Below, in pieces: positions 53,632-61,490 of a DNA stretch of 64,000 nt. Numbering within the stretch: position 1 is the stretch's first letter; the number at the start of each line of letters is the position of its first letter. A program made the translations under genes and the position numbers. This stretch comes from Fluviicoccus keumensis (GTDB taxonomy: Bacteria > Pseudomonadota > Gammaproteobacteria > Pseudomonadales > Moraxellaceae). The DNA lies in assembly GCF_004217445.1 (NCBI RefSeq), contig NZ_SHKX01000012.1, positions 124,001 to 188,000 of the forward strand, read 5' to 3'. The notes under the pieces were generated by a model. It made no database searches. It was not told the DNA's origin and saw only the letters and a program-made list of their open reading frames with translations.

Positions 53632-54729
53632 ATGAGCACAGCCATAGCCAAAATTGACATCTGGGATCCGGCGGTTCTGGGCCAGCCCAAGTCGTTTGCA
53701 AAGATACTGGACACTGCACGAGACCATGACGAATCCGAAGGCCAGCCCACGCCGTTGCTGCTGGAGTTTGCCCGCCAGGTGCAGGCGCATGCCGTGGCCA
53801 ATCCGGATGAGTTTCCGAATTATCTCGATTTTGTGGATTGGGTGCAGGGCCGGGAGTTGGCCATTCTGTCACTGGAGGTTACCTACCGGGGTGACTACGA
53901 GTCGATGGTTGTTTTTCTGGTGGAAACGGCCAGCCATTTGGGGCTGGTGGTGTTGCTGGAAGACTGGATGATGGCGTGGCTGCCCGGCGGGCAGGTGCTG
54001 CCCAAGACAAAGGCGGGTGATTGGGATGAGTTGAAGCGGTTGGTGAATACGGATGATCCGGAGCAGCCGCGGACGTTGAAGAAGTTTCGGAGTCTGGTGG
54101 AGCCGACTTTACTGCCCTTATTGGCAAGGGAAGGTTTTAAATTGGATGAAACACGATGCAAGCCGGACGATATGTATCTAATTTACAGTCGTGAAGTTGA
54201 AGGTGTATCGGAAAAGCAATCAATTGGCCTTTCTTATGGAGATCTTCGAGGGTGTTTTTTTACCAGGCTAAGTGTAGAGATTTTTAGTGAAAAAGTCTGG
54301 AGTATTTATCAGGAATTTGATTTTTCAAAAATTTCTGAGCGAGTTTTCCATGCTAACGTCGATGCATTTTTTGCTAGTTCTACCGAATGGTATAAAGGGA
54401 TGAGTATTAAGGAGAAGATTCTAGAACAAAAACGGCAACTGGAAGAAGGTATTCTCCCTGTGGTTAATATGGCAAAAAAGATTCAGGGTTTGGATTATTT
54501 GATGAATGCGCCTGATACCCGGTTGGGTAAAAAGCTCAGAAGTTTTTTCTATTTGCCTCACTGTGCCATTGTGGCTTGGCTGGCGGGTAACCCTCGCTTT
54601 GATGAATTGGTTGTGGAATTAGATGCTGCGAAGCTTATGGGAGGCGGGGCTAATAGAATGCCTATGATGCAGGGTGAATTCCAGAAACTGGTTCAGTATC
54701 TTAACGATGAGGTTGAACCATTGGTTTGA
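53632..54729 (+). CDS. Hypothetical protein, paralogue 2 of the repeat-flanked island
   Basis: A 365-residue protein of unknown function, distantly similar to the preceding gene in layout: KIDIWDPA at the start, then LVETASHLGLVVLLEDWM with WLPGGQVLP (the first protein has LPVMYGPMG and FLPDGRTYP), and a C-terminus with HCAIVAWLAGNPRFDEL and FQKLVQYLNDEV. It also switches from GC-rich N-terminal to AT-rich C-terminal codon use, near residue 170. No signal peptide or transmembrane segment. ATG 53632 has GAAAGG upstream. It ends 8 bases before the second 20-bp repeat. Confidence 0.75.
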   Translation: MSTAIAKIDIWDPAVLGQPKSFAKILDTARDHDESEGQPTPLLLEFARQVQAHAVANPDEFPNYLDFVDWVQGRELAILSLEVTYRGDYESMVVFLVETASHLGLVVLLEDWMMAWLPGGQVLPKTKAGDWDELKRLVNTDDPEQPRTLKKFRSLVEPTLLPLLAREGFKLDETRCKPDDMYLIYSREVEGVSEKQSIGLSYGDLRGCFFTRLSVEIFSEKVWSIYQEFDFSKISERVFHANVDAFFASSTEWYKGMSIKEKILEQKRQLEEGILPVVNMAKKIQGLDYLMNAPDTRLGKKLRSFFYLPHCAIVAWLAGNPRFDELVVELDAAKLMGGGANRMPMMQGEFQKLVQYLNDEVEPLV

Positions 54730-54737
54730 GGGCTAGC

Positions 54738-54757
54738 AAAAGGGGTCAGACACGATT
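54738..54757. repeat. 20-bp direct repeat, copy 2
   Basis: Identical to 51996-52015 and in the same orientation, 2742 bases apart. It lies between the second paralogue and the SecA-like fossil. Confidence 0.85.
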
Positions 54758-54763
54758 TCCATG

Positions 54764-54838
54764 CTATTGCGTGCGCGCTTCGTCAATCAGCACGCTGTCG
54801 GCTTCATCCACAATGACCACATGCAGGCCACACAGCAA
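54764..54838 (-). pseudogene. SecA-like DEAD-motif fragment
   Basis: On the minus strand the open frame reads LCGLHVVIVDEADSVLIDEA, then R-T-Q and TAG. SecA proteins have VDEVDSVLIDEARTPLI at Walker B, and SecA-like accessory proteins have VDEADSVLIDEARTPL. Only about 23 codons survive, closed upstream by TGA and cut off exactly where the direct-repeat sequence begins. It is a gene fossil broken by the mobile element or its excision. Confidence 0.65.
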
Positions 54839-54843
54839 TCATG

Positions 54844-54868
54844 AAAAAGCCGGAAGGAGTCCGGCTTT
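54844..54868 (-). terminator. Terminator of the zinc-ribbon gene
   Basis: AAAGCCGG and CCGGCTTT with a 7-base loop; on the minus strand a T run follows. Confidence 0.7.
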
Positions 54869-54899
54869 CGGGTATAGCGGGAAAGTTGAAACGATGCCG

Positions 54900-55187
54900 T
54901 CAGGAGCCGGTCGCCCGCTGCGGGAAGCGCAATACAATCAGGTTGGAAGAGGAGGGGAGACCCGTCGTCTTGACGTTATCCCAGTCCTGGCCGCAGTCCA
55001 GGCAGGTAAAGGCGGTCAGGCCAACCCGCACCAGGCGCACTTCCTTCTTGCTGGAATCACAGCGTGGGCAGCAGTCGGAGAACTTCTCGGAACAGTAGTT
55101 GTTAGGGCAAAGCACATGTTCCGTATTGTTGCCGATCTGTCTCAGGAAGAACCCGCAATGGGGGCACGCACGCGTTGTTATAATCAT
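54900..55187 (-). CDS. Small zinc-ribbon protein, orphan
   Basis: A 95-residue protein with four cysteine pairs: CPHC, CPNNYC, CCPRC and CLDC, enough for two zinc ribbons. The ribbons span roughly residues 8-38 and 39-68; the tail is unstructured. The frame is open upstream to 55376, but ATG 55187 (MIITTRACPHC) has GGTGA upstream and starts the recognisable domain. No known family is assigned. It sits alone between the mobile-element fossil and the liu operon; a terminator follows. Confidence 0.6.
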   Translation of the reverse strand: MIITTRACPHCGFFLRQIGNNTEHVLCPNNYCSEKFSDCCPRCDSSKKEVRLVRVGLTAFTCLDCGQDWDNVKTTGLPSSSNLIVLRFPQRATGS

Positions 55188-55665
55188 ATTTGCTTCACCG
55201 TTTTGTGTGGTTGAGCGTGTCTGTGAGGGCAGTATAAGAAAGAATTCCGGAATAGTCCTTTCTGAATTCATGACAAAACGCTTGAAGGCAACCAAGTCCT
55301 TGAACCATCGTGAATTTCCCCCCGCCGAGACTTTGTAACCAAATGTCCGTGGCCCGTATTGACCAGTATGTGTCAAATTGTTACGAGTGCGAATCTATAG
55401 AAATTAGTGGCTTACCGTCAATAGCTGATAAACGACATCAAATTTACGGGGTACATGAGGGTAGTGAACCCCCTGAAGGCAGGCGCGCCAAGGGGTTGGT
55501 GAATTCTGAAACAAATTTAAATGAATTCGCGAAGTCGCTTTAAGTCAAAAACGCGGGATTCTGGCGGCCAAATACCATTGGTCTTCCGACGAACGGCAGG
55601 TGAACAGGCAAGAAAAAGCCCGGCGCAGGGCCGGGCTTCGGGGTGACGCGGCAGGGGGAACCGGT
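55188..55665. other. Intergenic region between the zinc-ribbon gene and the liu operon
   Basis: About 480 bases of AT-richer sequence. It contains the liuD terminator at its right end. A 77-codon plus-strand ORF (55310-55543) shows no family signature and unusual composition, so I do not call it. No repeat copy of the 20-bp element is seen. Confidence 0.5.
55613..55638 (-). terminator. Terminator of the liu operon
   Basis: Minus strand: AAGCCCGGC and GCCGGGCTT around a 5-base loop, followed by a T-rich tail, about 28 bases past the liuD stop. Confidence 0.88.
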
Positions 55666-57636
55666 TTATTCGATGGCCAGCAGCACCTGGCCGTCCTGCA
55701 CCAGGTCGCCGGTGCTGACGCGTACTTCCGACAGCACGCAGTCCTCCTTGGCGGTGATGCGGTGTTCCATCTTCATCGCTTCCATCACTACCAGCGCCTC
55801 GCCTTTCTTCACCGACTGACCGGCGGAGACCAGCACGGCGGTGATGCGGCCGGTCATCGGTGCGCGATATCCCGCATGACAGTCATCCGCGCCCTTGGCG
55901 TGCTTCCACGGCTCCACCAGGCTGCATTGCCACAGGAAGCCTTCGTGGGTCAGCTGCAGGCCGTGGTGGTCGATGGTGACGTTGAAGGCGACGCGGTTGC
56001 GGTCATCCTGCCACACGAACTGTTCCTCGAACTCCGAGAAGCTGAAGCAGCCTTCCTGTTCACCCTTACGCCAGTGGAAGCCGTCGGCGGTCGGGGTCAG
56101 GTCCAGCTCACACACTTCATCGTTGAGGTTGAGGCGCAGGTGGGTATGGTTATCGCCGCACAGCCGCCAGCTGGCCAGCCCGGCCCAGGGCGAGGCATCG
56201 CCGCGCTGCGCGGTGGCGGATTGCTGCTGCGTGAAGAACCAGGCCGCCGCCGTCAGCAGCGCCGCGTGGTGATGCGGGCTCTGGCGGTTCAGCAAATCGT
56301 CGTGACGCTGGATCAGGAAAGCGGTATCCAGCTGCCCGGCGATGAAGTCCGGATGCGACAGCACGCGTTGCAGGTAGCTCAGGTTGTGGCGCAGGCCGCT
56401 GACGCGCATCCCGGCCAGCGTCTGCACCAGCCGGGTGATGGCCAGCTCGCGGGTTTCGCCCCAGGCGATCACCTTGGCCAGCATCGGGTCATAGTACGGG
56501 GAAATCTCGTCGCCGCTCTGGAAGCCGGTATCGACGCGCTGCCAGTCCGCGCCCTGCGGGTAGCTGAAGCGGGTCAGGCGGCCGATCTGCGGCAGGAAGT
56601 CATGCGCCGGGTCTTCGGCGTAGAGACGCACTTCCACGGCGCAACCGTTCGGTTTCAGGTCGTTCTGGCTGAAGGGCAGCGGCTCGCCGCTGGCGATGCG
56701 CAGTTGCCATTCCACCAGATCCAGGCCGCTGATCATTTCCGTGACCGGATGTTCCACTTGAAGACGGGTGTTCATCTCCATGAAATAAAAGGCATTGTTG
56801 GCGACGAGAAACTCGATGGTTCCGGCGTTGCTGTAGCCGATGGCCTTGGCGGCCTGCACGGCGGCCTCGCCCATGGCGCGACGCAGTTCCGGTGATAGAT
56901 CGGGTGCTGGCGCCTCTTCCACCACCTTCTGGTGACGGCGTTGCAGCGAGCAGTCGCGGTCAAACAGGTAAACACAGTTGCCATGCTTGTCGGCCAGCAC
57001 CTGCACTTCCACATGGCGCGGCTTCACCAGCAGCTTTTCCACCAGCAGGCGGCTGTCGCCAAAGCTGCTCAGGCCTTCGCGCTGCGCGGCCTGGATCGCT
57101 TCCTTTAGTTCTTCCTGGGCATGCACGGCGCGCATGCCCTTGCCGCCGCCGCCCGCTGATGCCTTCAGCAAGACCGGCAGGCCGATTTCCAGCGACTTGG
57201 CGACCAGCGTCGCTTCATCCTGCGCTTCGCCGTGATAACCGGGAATCAGCGGCACCCCGGCCTGCTGCATCAGCGACTTGGCCTGTGACTTGCCGCCCAT
57301 CGCGGCAATGGCGCTGGCCGACGGGCCGATGAAGGTCAGCCCGGCCTCGGCGACGGCGGCGGCGAAACTGCTGTTCTCGGACAGGAAGCCGTAGCCGGGA
57401 TGGATGGCGTCCGCGCCGCACTGTTTGGCCACGTCGATGATCTTGTCGGCGCGCAGGTAGCTTTCGCGGGTCGGCGCGGGGCCGATGCAATAGGCTTCAT
57501 CCGCCATTTGCACATGACGGGCGCGGGCGTCCGCCGTGGAGTACACCGCCACCGTGCGCACGCCCAGCTTGCGGGCGGTGCGGATGACGCGACAGGCGAT
57601 TTCGCCGCGATTGGCGATCAGCAGTTTCTTGATCAT
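55666..57636 (-). CDS. liuD: Methylcrotonyl-CoA carboxylase, biotin-containing alpha subunit
   Basis: The 656-residue biotin carboxylase/carrier subunit of leucine degradation. The biotin carboxylase domain covers residues 1-450 (KLLIANRGEIACRVIRTA, the ATP loop KASAGGGGKGM, DRDCSLQRRHQKVVEEAP). The biotin lysine is in EAMKMEH near the end. The propionyl/acetyl-CoA carboxylases share this architecture; the neighbours liuA-C point to methylcrotonyl-CoA. Its ATG overlaps the liuC stop (ATGA). Confidence 0.93.
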   Translation of the reverse strand: MIKKLLIANRGEIACRVIRTARKLGVRTVAVYSTADARARHVQMADEAYCIGPAPTRESYLRADKIIDVAKQCGADAIHPGYGFLSENSSFAAAVAEAGLTFIGPSASAIAAMGGKSQAKSLMQQAGVPLIPGYHGEAQDEATLVAKSLEIGLPVLLKASAGGGGKGMRAVHAQEELKEAIQAAQREGLSSFGDSRLLVEKLLVKPRHVEVQVLADKHGNCVYLFDRDCSLQRRHQKVVEEAPAPDLSPELRRAMGEAAVQAAKAIGYSNAGTIEFLVANNAFYFMEMNTRLQVEHPVTEMISGLDLVEWQLRIASGEPLPFSQNDLKPNGCAVEVRLYAEDPAHDFLPQIGRLTRFSYPQGADWQRVDTGFQSGDEISPYYDPMLAKVIAWGETRELAITRLVQTLAGMRVSGLRHNLSYLQRVLSHPDFIAGQLDTAFLIQRHDDLLNRQSPHHHAALLTAAAWFFTQQQSATAQRGDASPWAGLASWRLCGDNHTHLRLNLNDEVCELDLTPTADGFHWRKGEQEGCFSFSEFEEQFVWQDDRNRVAFNVTIDHHGLQLTHEGFLWQCSLVEPWKHAKGADDCHAGYRAPMTGRITAVLVSAGQSVKKGEALVVMEAMKMEHRITAKEDCVLSEVRVSTGDLVQDGQVLLAIE

Positions 57637-58412
57637 GGTGTCGGAATCCAGTTGGCGGGGCGCTTGTCGAGGAAGGCTTTCAGTCCTTCCTGCCCTTCAG
57701 CGCCGGCGCGCAGGGTGGCGATCAGGTGGGTGGTATAGTCGCGGATTTCGGGGGTGCTGGCTTCGGCGACGCGATGGATCAGCTGCTTGCAGGCGGCCAA
57801 GGCCACCGGGCCGTTGGCCAGCAGAGCATTGACCAGCGTGTCGGCTTCGTCATCCAGCACTTCCGGGGCCACCACTTGCTGCACCAGCCCGGTCTGGCAG
57901 GCGGTGTCGGCGCTGAAGCGCTCGGCGGTGAGGAAATAGCGCTGCGCCTGACGCGCGCCCATCGCGGCGATCACGTAGGGGCTGATCACGGCGGGGGCCA
58001 GCCCCAGCTTCACTTCCGACAGGCAGAAGCTGGCGCTGGTGCTGGCGATGGCGATATCGCAGCAGCTGACCAGCCCGACGCCGCCGCCAAAGGCGGGGCC
58101 TTGCACCACGGCCACGGTCGGAGCCGGGAAGCGGTAGATGCGTTCCATCAGCTCGGCTAAAGCCTGAGAGTCGCGCAGGTTGTCGTCAAAGTCGTATTGC
58201 GCGACGCGCTTCATCCAGTTCAGGTCGGCCCCGGCGGAAAAGCTCTTGCCGTTGGAGCGCAGTACCAGCACCCGCACGGCGGGATCGGCGGCGTAATGGG
58301 TCAGCACGCGGTTCAGCTCGGCGATCAGGGTGTCGTCGAAGGCGTTGTGCAGTTGCGGGCGGTCCAGACAGAGGGTGGCGACGCCGCGTGAATCCAGTTC
58401 ATGTTGGAGCAT
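57633..58412 (-). CDS. liuC: Methylglutaconyl-CoA hydratase (enoyl-CoA hydratase family)
   Basis: A 259-residue crotonase-fold enzyme hydrating 3-methylglutaconyl-CoA. The oxyanion-hole segments are FSAGADLNWMKR and GPAFGGGVGLVSCCDIAIAS. Length and position between the two carboxylase genes support LiuC. GAGGTGAC precedes ATG 58412, and its stop overlaps the liuD start. Confidence 0.93.
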   Translation of the reverse strand: MLQHELDSRGVATLCLDRPQLHNAFDDTLIAELNRVLTHYAADPAVRVLVLRSNGKSFSAGADLNWMKRVAQYDFDDNLRDSQALAELMERIYRFPAPTVAVVQGPAFGGGVGLVSCCDIAIASTSASFCLSEVKLGLAPAVISPYVIAAMGARQAQRYFLTAERFSADTACQTGLVQQVVAPEVLDDEADTLVNALLANGPVALAACKQLIHRVAEASTPEIRDYTTHLIATLRAGAEGQEGLKAFLDKRPANWIPTP

Positions 58413-58421
58413 CTCGTCACC

Positions 58422-60032
58422 TCACATCCGGAACACGCCGAACTTCGTGTCTTCAATCGGCGCGTTCAACGACGCCGAAATCGCCAGCCCCAGCACATCG
58501 CGGGTTTGCGCCGGGTCGATTACGCCGTCATCCCACAAGCGCGCGCTGGCGTAGTAGGGGTGCGATTCCCGCGCATACTTGTCGACGTAAGGCTGCTTGA
58601 ACTCCGCTTCCTGCTCCGGCGTCCAGTGCACGCCGCGCTTGGCCATCGCCGCCTTCTTCACGTCGGTCAGCACCCCGGCGGCCTGTTCGCCGCCCATCAC
58701 CGCGATGCGGGCGTTCGGCCACATGAACATGAAGCGCGGGCTGTAGGCGCGGCCGCACATGCCATAGTTGCCGGCCCCGTAGGAACCGCCGATCACCACC
58801 GTGAACTTCGGCACCTTGGCGCAGGCCACGGCCATCACCATCTTCGCGCCGTTCTTGGCGATGCCGCCTTCTTCATATTTCTTGCCGACCATGAAGCCGG
58901 TAATGTTTTGCAGGAACACCAGCGGAATGCCGCGCTGGCTGCACAACTCGACAAAATGCGCGCCTTTCAGCGCCGATTCGCTGAACAAGACGCCATTATT
59001 GGCGACGATGCCCACCGGATAGCCCCACAGGTGCGCAAAGCCGCAGACCAGCGTCGGGCCGTAAAGCGGCTTGAACTCGTCAAAGGCAGAATCGTCCACC
59101 AGCCGGGCGATGATCTCGCGCACATCAAAAGGCTGGCGCGGGTCCTTGGGAATGATGCCGTACAGTTCTTCCGCCGAAAAACGGGGAGCGACCGGCGCGC
59201 GCATGGCCAGTTGTTCCGGCTTGCGGCGGTTCAGGTGCGAAATGGCGGCGCGGGCGAGGGCGAGGGCATGCTCGTCATTGTCGGCCAGCTGGTCGGTGAC
59301 GCCGGAAATGCGCGCGTGCAACTCGCCGCCGCCCAGATCCTCGGCGCTGACGATTTCCCCGGTCGCCGCCTTCACCAGCGGCGGTCCGGCCAGGAAGATG
59401 GTGCCCTGGTTCTTGACGATGATCGCCTCGTCCGCCATCGCCGGTACATACGCGCCGCCGGCGGTGCAGGAACCCATCACCACCGCGATCTGCGGAATGT
59501 TCTGCGCCGACAGGTTGGCCTGATTGAAGAAGATACGCCCGAAATGCTGCTCGTCCGGGAACACCTCGTCCTGACGCGGCAGGTTCGCGCCGCCGGAATC
59601 GACCAGATAGATGCAGGGCAGATGGTTTTCCTCGGCGATCTTCTGCGCGCGCAGATGCTTCTTCACCGTCAGCGGATAGTAGGAACCGCCCTTCACGGTT
59701 GCGTCGTTGGCGGCAATGATGCACTCAATGCCCGCCACCCGGCCGATACCAGCCACCAGCCCGGCGGCCGGTACATCCTCATCGCCATAGACCTCGAAGG
59801 CCGCCAGCGGCGACAGTTCCAGGAACGGCGAGCCGGGGTCGAGCAGGGTATTGATGCGTTCACGCGCGGTCAGCTTGCCGCGTGACTTGTGGCGCTTCAC
59901 GGCCTCATCACCGCCGCCTTGGGCGATGTAGGCGAGCTTGGCTTTCAGGTCATCTACCAGCGCGCGCAGGGCGGCGGCGTTTTCCTGGAAACCGGGGCTG
60001 TGGGGGTTCAGCTGCGTGGAAAGGATGGGCAT
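58422..60032 (-). CDS. liuB: Methylcrotonyl-CoA carboxylase, carboxyltransferase beta subunit
   Basis: The 536-residue carboxyltransferase subunit. Crotonase-like CoA and carboxyl-transfer segments include YLVDSGGANLPRQDEVFP, GSCTAGGAYVPAMADE and GGSYGAGNYGMCGRAY. ATG 60032 (MPILSTQLNPHSPG) is chosen; the open frame extends to 60125 through the palindromic repeat and that part is not homologous. It works with liuD. Confidence 0.95.
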   Translation of the reverse strand: MPILSTQLNPHSPGFQENAAALRALVDDLKAKLAYIAQGGGDEAVKRHKSRGKLTARERINTLLDPGSPFLELSPLAAFEVYGDEDVPAAGLVAGIGRVAGIECIIAANDATVKGGSYYPLTVKKHLRAQKIAEENHLPCIYLVDSGGANLPRQDEVFPDEQHFGRIFFNQANLSAQNIPQIAVVMGSCTAGGAYVPAMADEAIIVKNQGTIFLAGPPLVKAATGEIVSAEDLGGGELHARISGVTDQLADNDEHALALARAAISHLNRRKPEQLAMRAPVAPRFSAEELYGIIPKDPRQPFDVREIIARLVDDSAFDEFKPLYGPTLVCGFAHLWGYPVGIVANNGVLFSESALKGAHFVELCSQRGIPLVFLQNITGFMVGKKYEEGGIAKNGAKMVMAVACAKVPKFTVVIGGSYGAGNYGMCGRAYSPRFMFMWPNARIAVMGGEQAAGVLTDVKKAAMAKRGVHWTPEQEAEFKQPYVDKYARESHPYYASARLWDDGVIDPAQTRDVLGLAISASLNAPIEDTKFGVFRM

Positions 60033-60060
60033 GGCGGAATACCGGATCATTTGACGATTT

Positions 60061-60140
60061 GTAGGGGCGCACGGCGTGCGCCCTCGCGAACAAACAGACA
60101 GCGTTTTGGGGCTGACAGGGCGCACGCAGTGCGCCCCTAC
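60061..60140. repeat. 24-bp inverted repeat pair, REP/BIME-like
   Basis: Left arm 60061-60084 and right arm 60117-60140 are reverse complements at 23 of 24 positions (GTAGGGGCGCAC... type), with a 32-base spacer. Each arm also contains its own small palindrome (GCGCAC / GTGCGC). It lies between liuA and liuB inside the operon. The motif family is recurrent in betaproteobacterial genomes. Confidence 0.85.
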
Positions 60141-60145
60141 GACAC

Positions 60146-61306
60146 TCAGGCCGTTTCCTTGAACAATTCCCGTCCGATCAGCATACGCCGGATTTCCGAG
60201 GTGCCCGCGCCGATTTCATAAAGCTTGGCGTCGCGCAGCAGGCGGCCGGTGGCGCAGTCGTTCATGTAGCCGTTGCCGCCCAGGATCTGGATGGCGTCCA
60301 GCGCCATCTGCGTGGCGTTTTCGGCGGTATAGAGGATAACGGCGGCGGCGTCCTTGCGGGCGGTTTCCTGACGGTCGCAGGCTTGCGCCACGGCGTACAG
60401 GTAGGCGCGGGAGGCGTTCAGCTTGGTGTACATGTCCGCCACCTTGCCCTGGATCAGCTGGAACTCGCCGATGGCCTGGCCGAACTGCTTGCGCTCGTGG
60501 ATGTAGGGCACCACGATGTCCATGCAGGCCTGCATCACGCCAATGGGACCGCCGGACAGGACCACGCGTTCGTAATCCAGCCCGCTCATCAGCACCTTCA
60601 CGCCACCGTTCAGACGACCCAGGATGTTTTCTTCCGGCACGAACACATCATTGAACACCAGCTCGCAGGTGTTAGAGCCGCGCATGCCCAGCTTGTCCAG
60701 CTTCGGCGAACGGCTGAAACCCTTCCAGTCACGTTCCACGATGAAGGCGGTCATGCCGTGCGGACCGGCGGCGAGGTCGGTCTTGGCATAGATGACATAG
60801 GTACTGGCATCGGGGCCGTTGGTGATCCACATCTTGGTGCCATTCAGCACATAGCCGCCGTCGGCCTTGTCGGCGCGGAGCTTCATGCTGACCACGTCGG
60901 AACCGGCGGTGGACTCGGACATCGCCAGCGCGCCCACGTGCTCGCCGCTGATCAGCTTCGGCAGGTATTTGGCGCGCTGCTCGTCAGTACCGTTGCGGAA
61001 AATCTGGTTGATGCACAGGTTGGAGTGCGCCCCGTAAGACAGGCCCACCGAGGCGGAGGCGCGAGAGATTTCCTCAATGGCCAGCACATGCGCCAGATAG
61101 CCCATGTTGACGCCGCCGAACTCCTCGGACACGGTCATGCCATGCAGACCCAGCGCGCCCATCTTCTGCCACAGGTCCATGGGGAACTGGTTGCTGGAGT
61201 CGATCTCCGCCGCACGGGGCGCGATTTCCGCTTGGGCGAACTGGCGCACGGTATCGCGCAGCTGGTTGAGGGTGTCGTCAAAACCGAAATTCATGCCTGT
61301 GTACAT
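60146..61306 (-). CDS. liuA: Isovaleryl-CoA dehydrogenase
   Basis: FAD-dependent acyl-CoA dehydrogenase of 386 residues, first committed step of leucine degradation after isovaleryl-CoA. The signatures are ALAMSESTAGSDVVSMKLRA, GTKMWITNGPDA, MRGSNTCELVF and the C-terminal QILGGNGYMNDC. Its catalytic Glu is in SGLDYERVVLSGG, in the position used by IVD (not the one used by MCAD). First gene of liuABCD. ATG 61306; ATG 61294 is an alternative. Confidence 0.95.
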   Translation of the reverse strand: MYTGMNFGFDDTLNQLRDTVRQFAQAEIAPRAAEIDSSNQFPMDLWQKMGALGLHGMTVSEEFGGVNMGYLAHVLAIEEISRASASVGLSYGAHSNLCINQIFRNGTDEQRAKYLPKLISGEHVGALAMSESTAGSDVVSMKLRADKADGGYVLNGTKMWITNGPDASTYVIYAKTDLAAGPHGMTAFIVERDWKGFSRSPKLDKLGMRGSNTCELVFNDVFVPEENILGRLNGGVKVLMSGLDYERVVLSGGPIGVMQACMDIVVPYIHERKQFGQAIGEFQLIQGKVADMYTKLNASRAYLYAVAQACDRQETARKDAAAVILYTAENATQMALDAIQILGGNGYMNDCATGRLLRDAKLYEIGAGTSEIRRMLIGRELFKETA

Positions 61307-61351
61307 GGTCAGTATCCTGTGTAACGAAGGGGGCTATCTGCATGGGTCGGG

Positions 61352-61375
61352 ATCATACCAAGCAAATGCTTGCTT
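61352..61375 (-). promoter_or_regulatory. liu operon promoter with overlapping palindromic operator
   Basis: Palindrome AAGCAA-ATGC-TTGCTT at 61360-61375, with a nested CAAGCA-AA-TGCTTG, directly abuts a minus-strand TATGAT (-10, 61352-61357). The operator fills the -35/-10 spacer, an ideal repression site. Its regulator is not encoded nearby. Confidence 0.7.
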
Positions 61376-61426
61376 TGCTAGACGGATCGCGCCACGGGCC
61401 TGAATCATCAGCCTTCTAGAAGACTA

Positions 61427-61454
61427 TTGCGAAATCCGCGTCAGAGGTCATAAT
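61427..61454 (+). promoter_or_regulatory. Candidate promoter of the oxidoreductase gene
   Basis: TTGCGA, 16-base spacer, CATAAT. The transcript would start about 30 bases before ATG 61491. Divergent from the liu promoter. Confidence 0.5.
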
Positions 61455-61490
61455 CCAACCCTTCCTTTGGCTGTTTTACAGGGCATCTCC

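Noticed and set aside
55310..55543. 77-codon ORF in the gap upstream of liuD
   Set aside because: No ribosome binding site, no recognisable motif and unusual composition; could be noise.
60061..60140. CRISPR-like repeat
   Set aside because: Only two arms in inverted orientation, no direct repeats or spacers and no cas genes.
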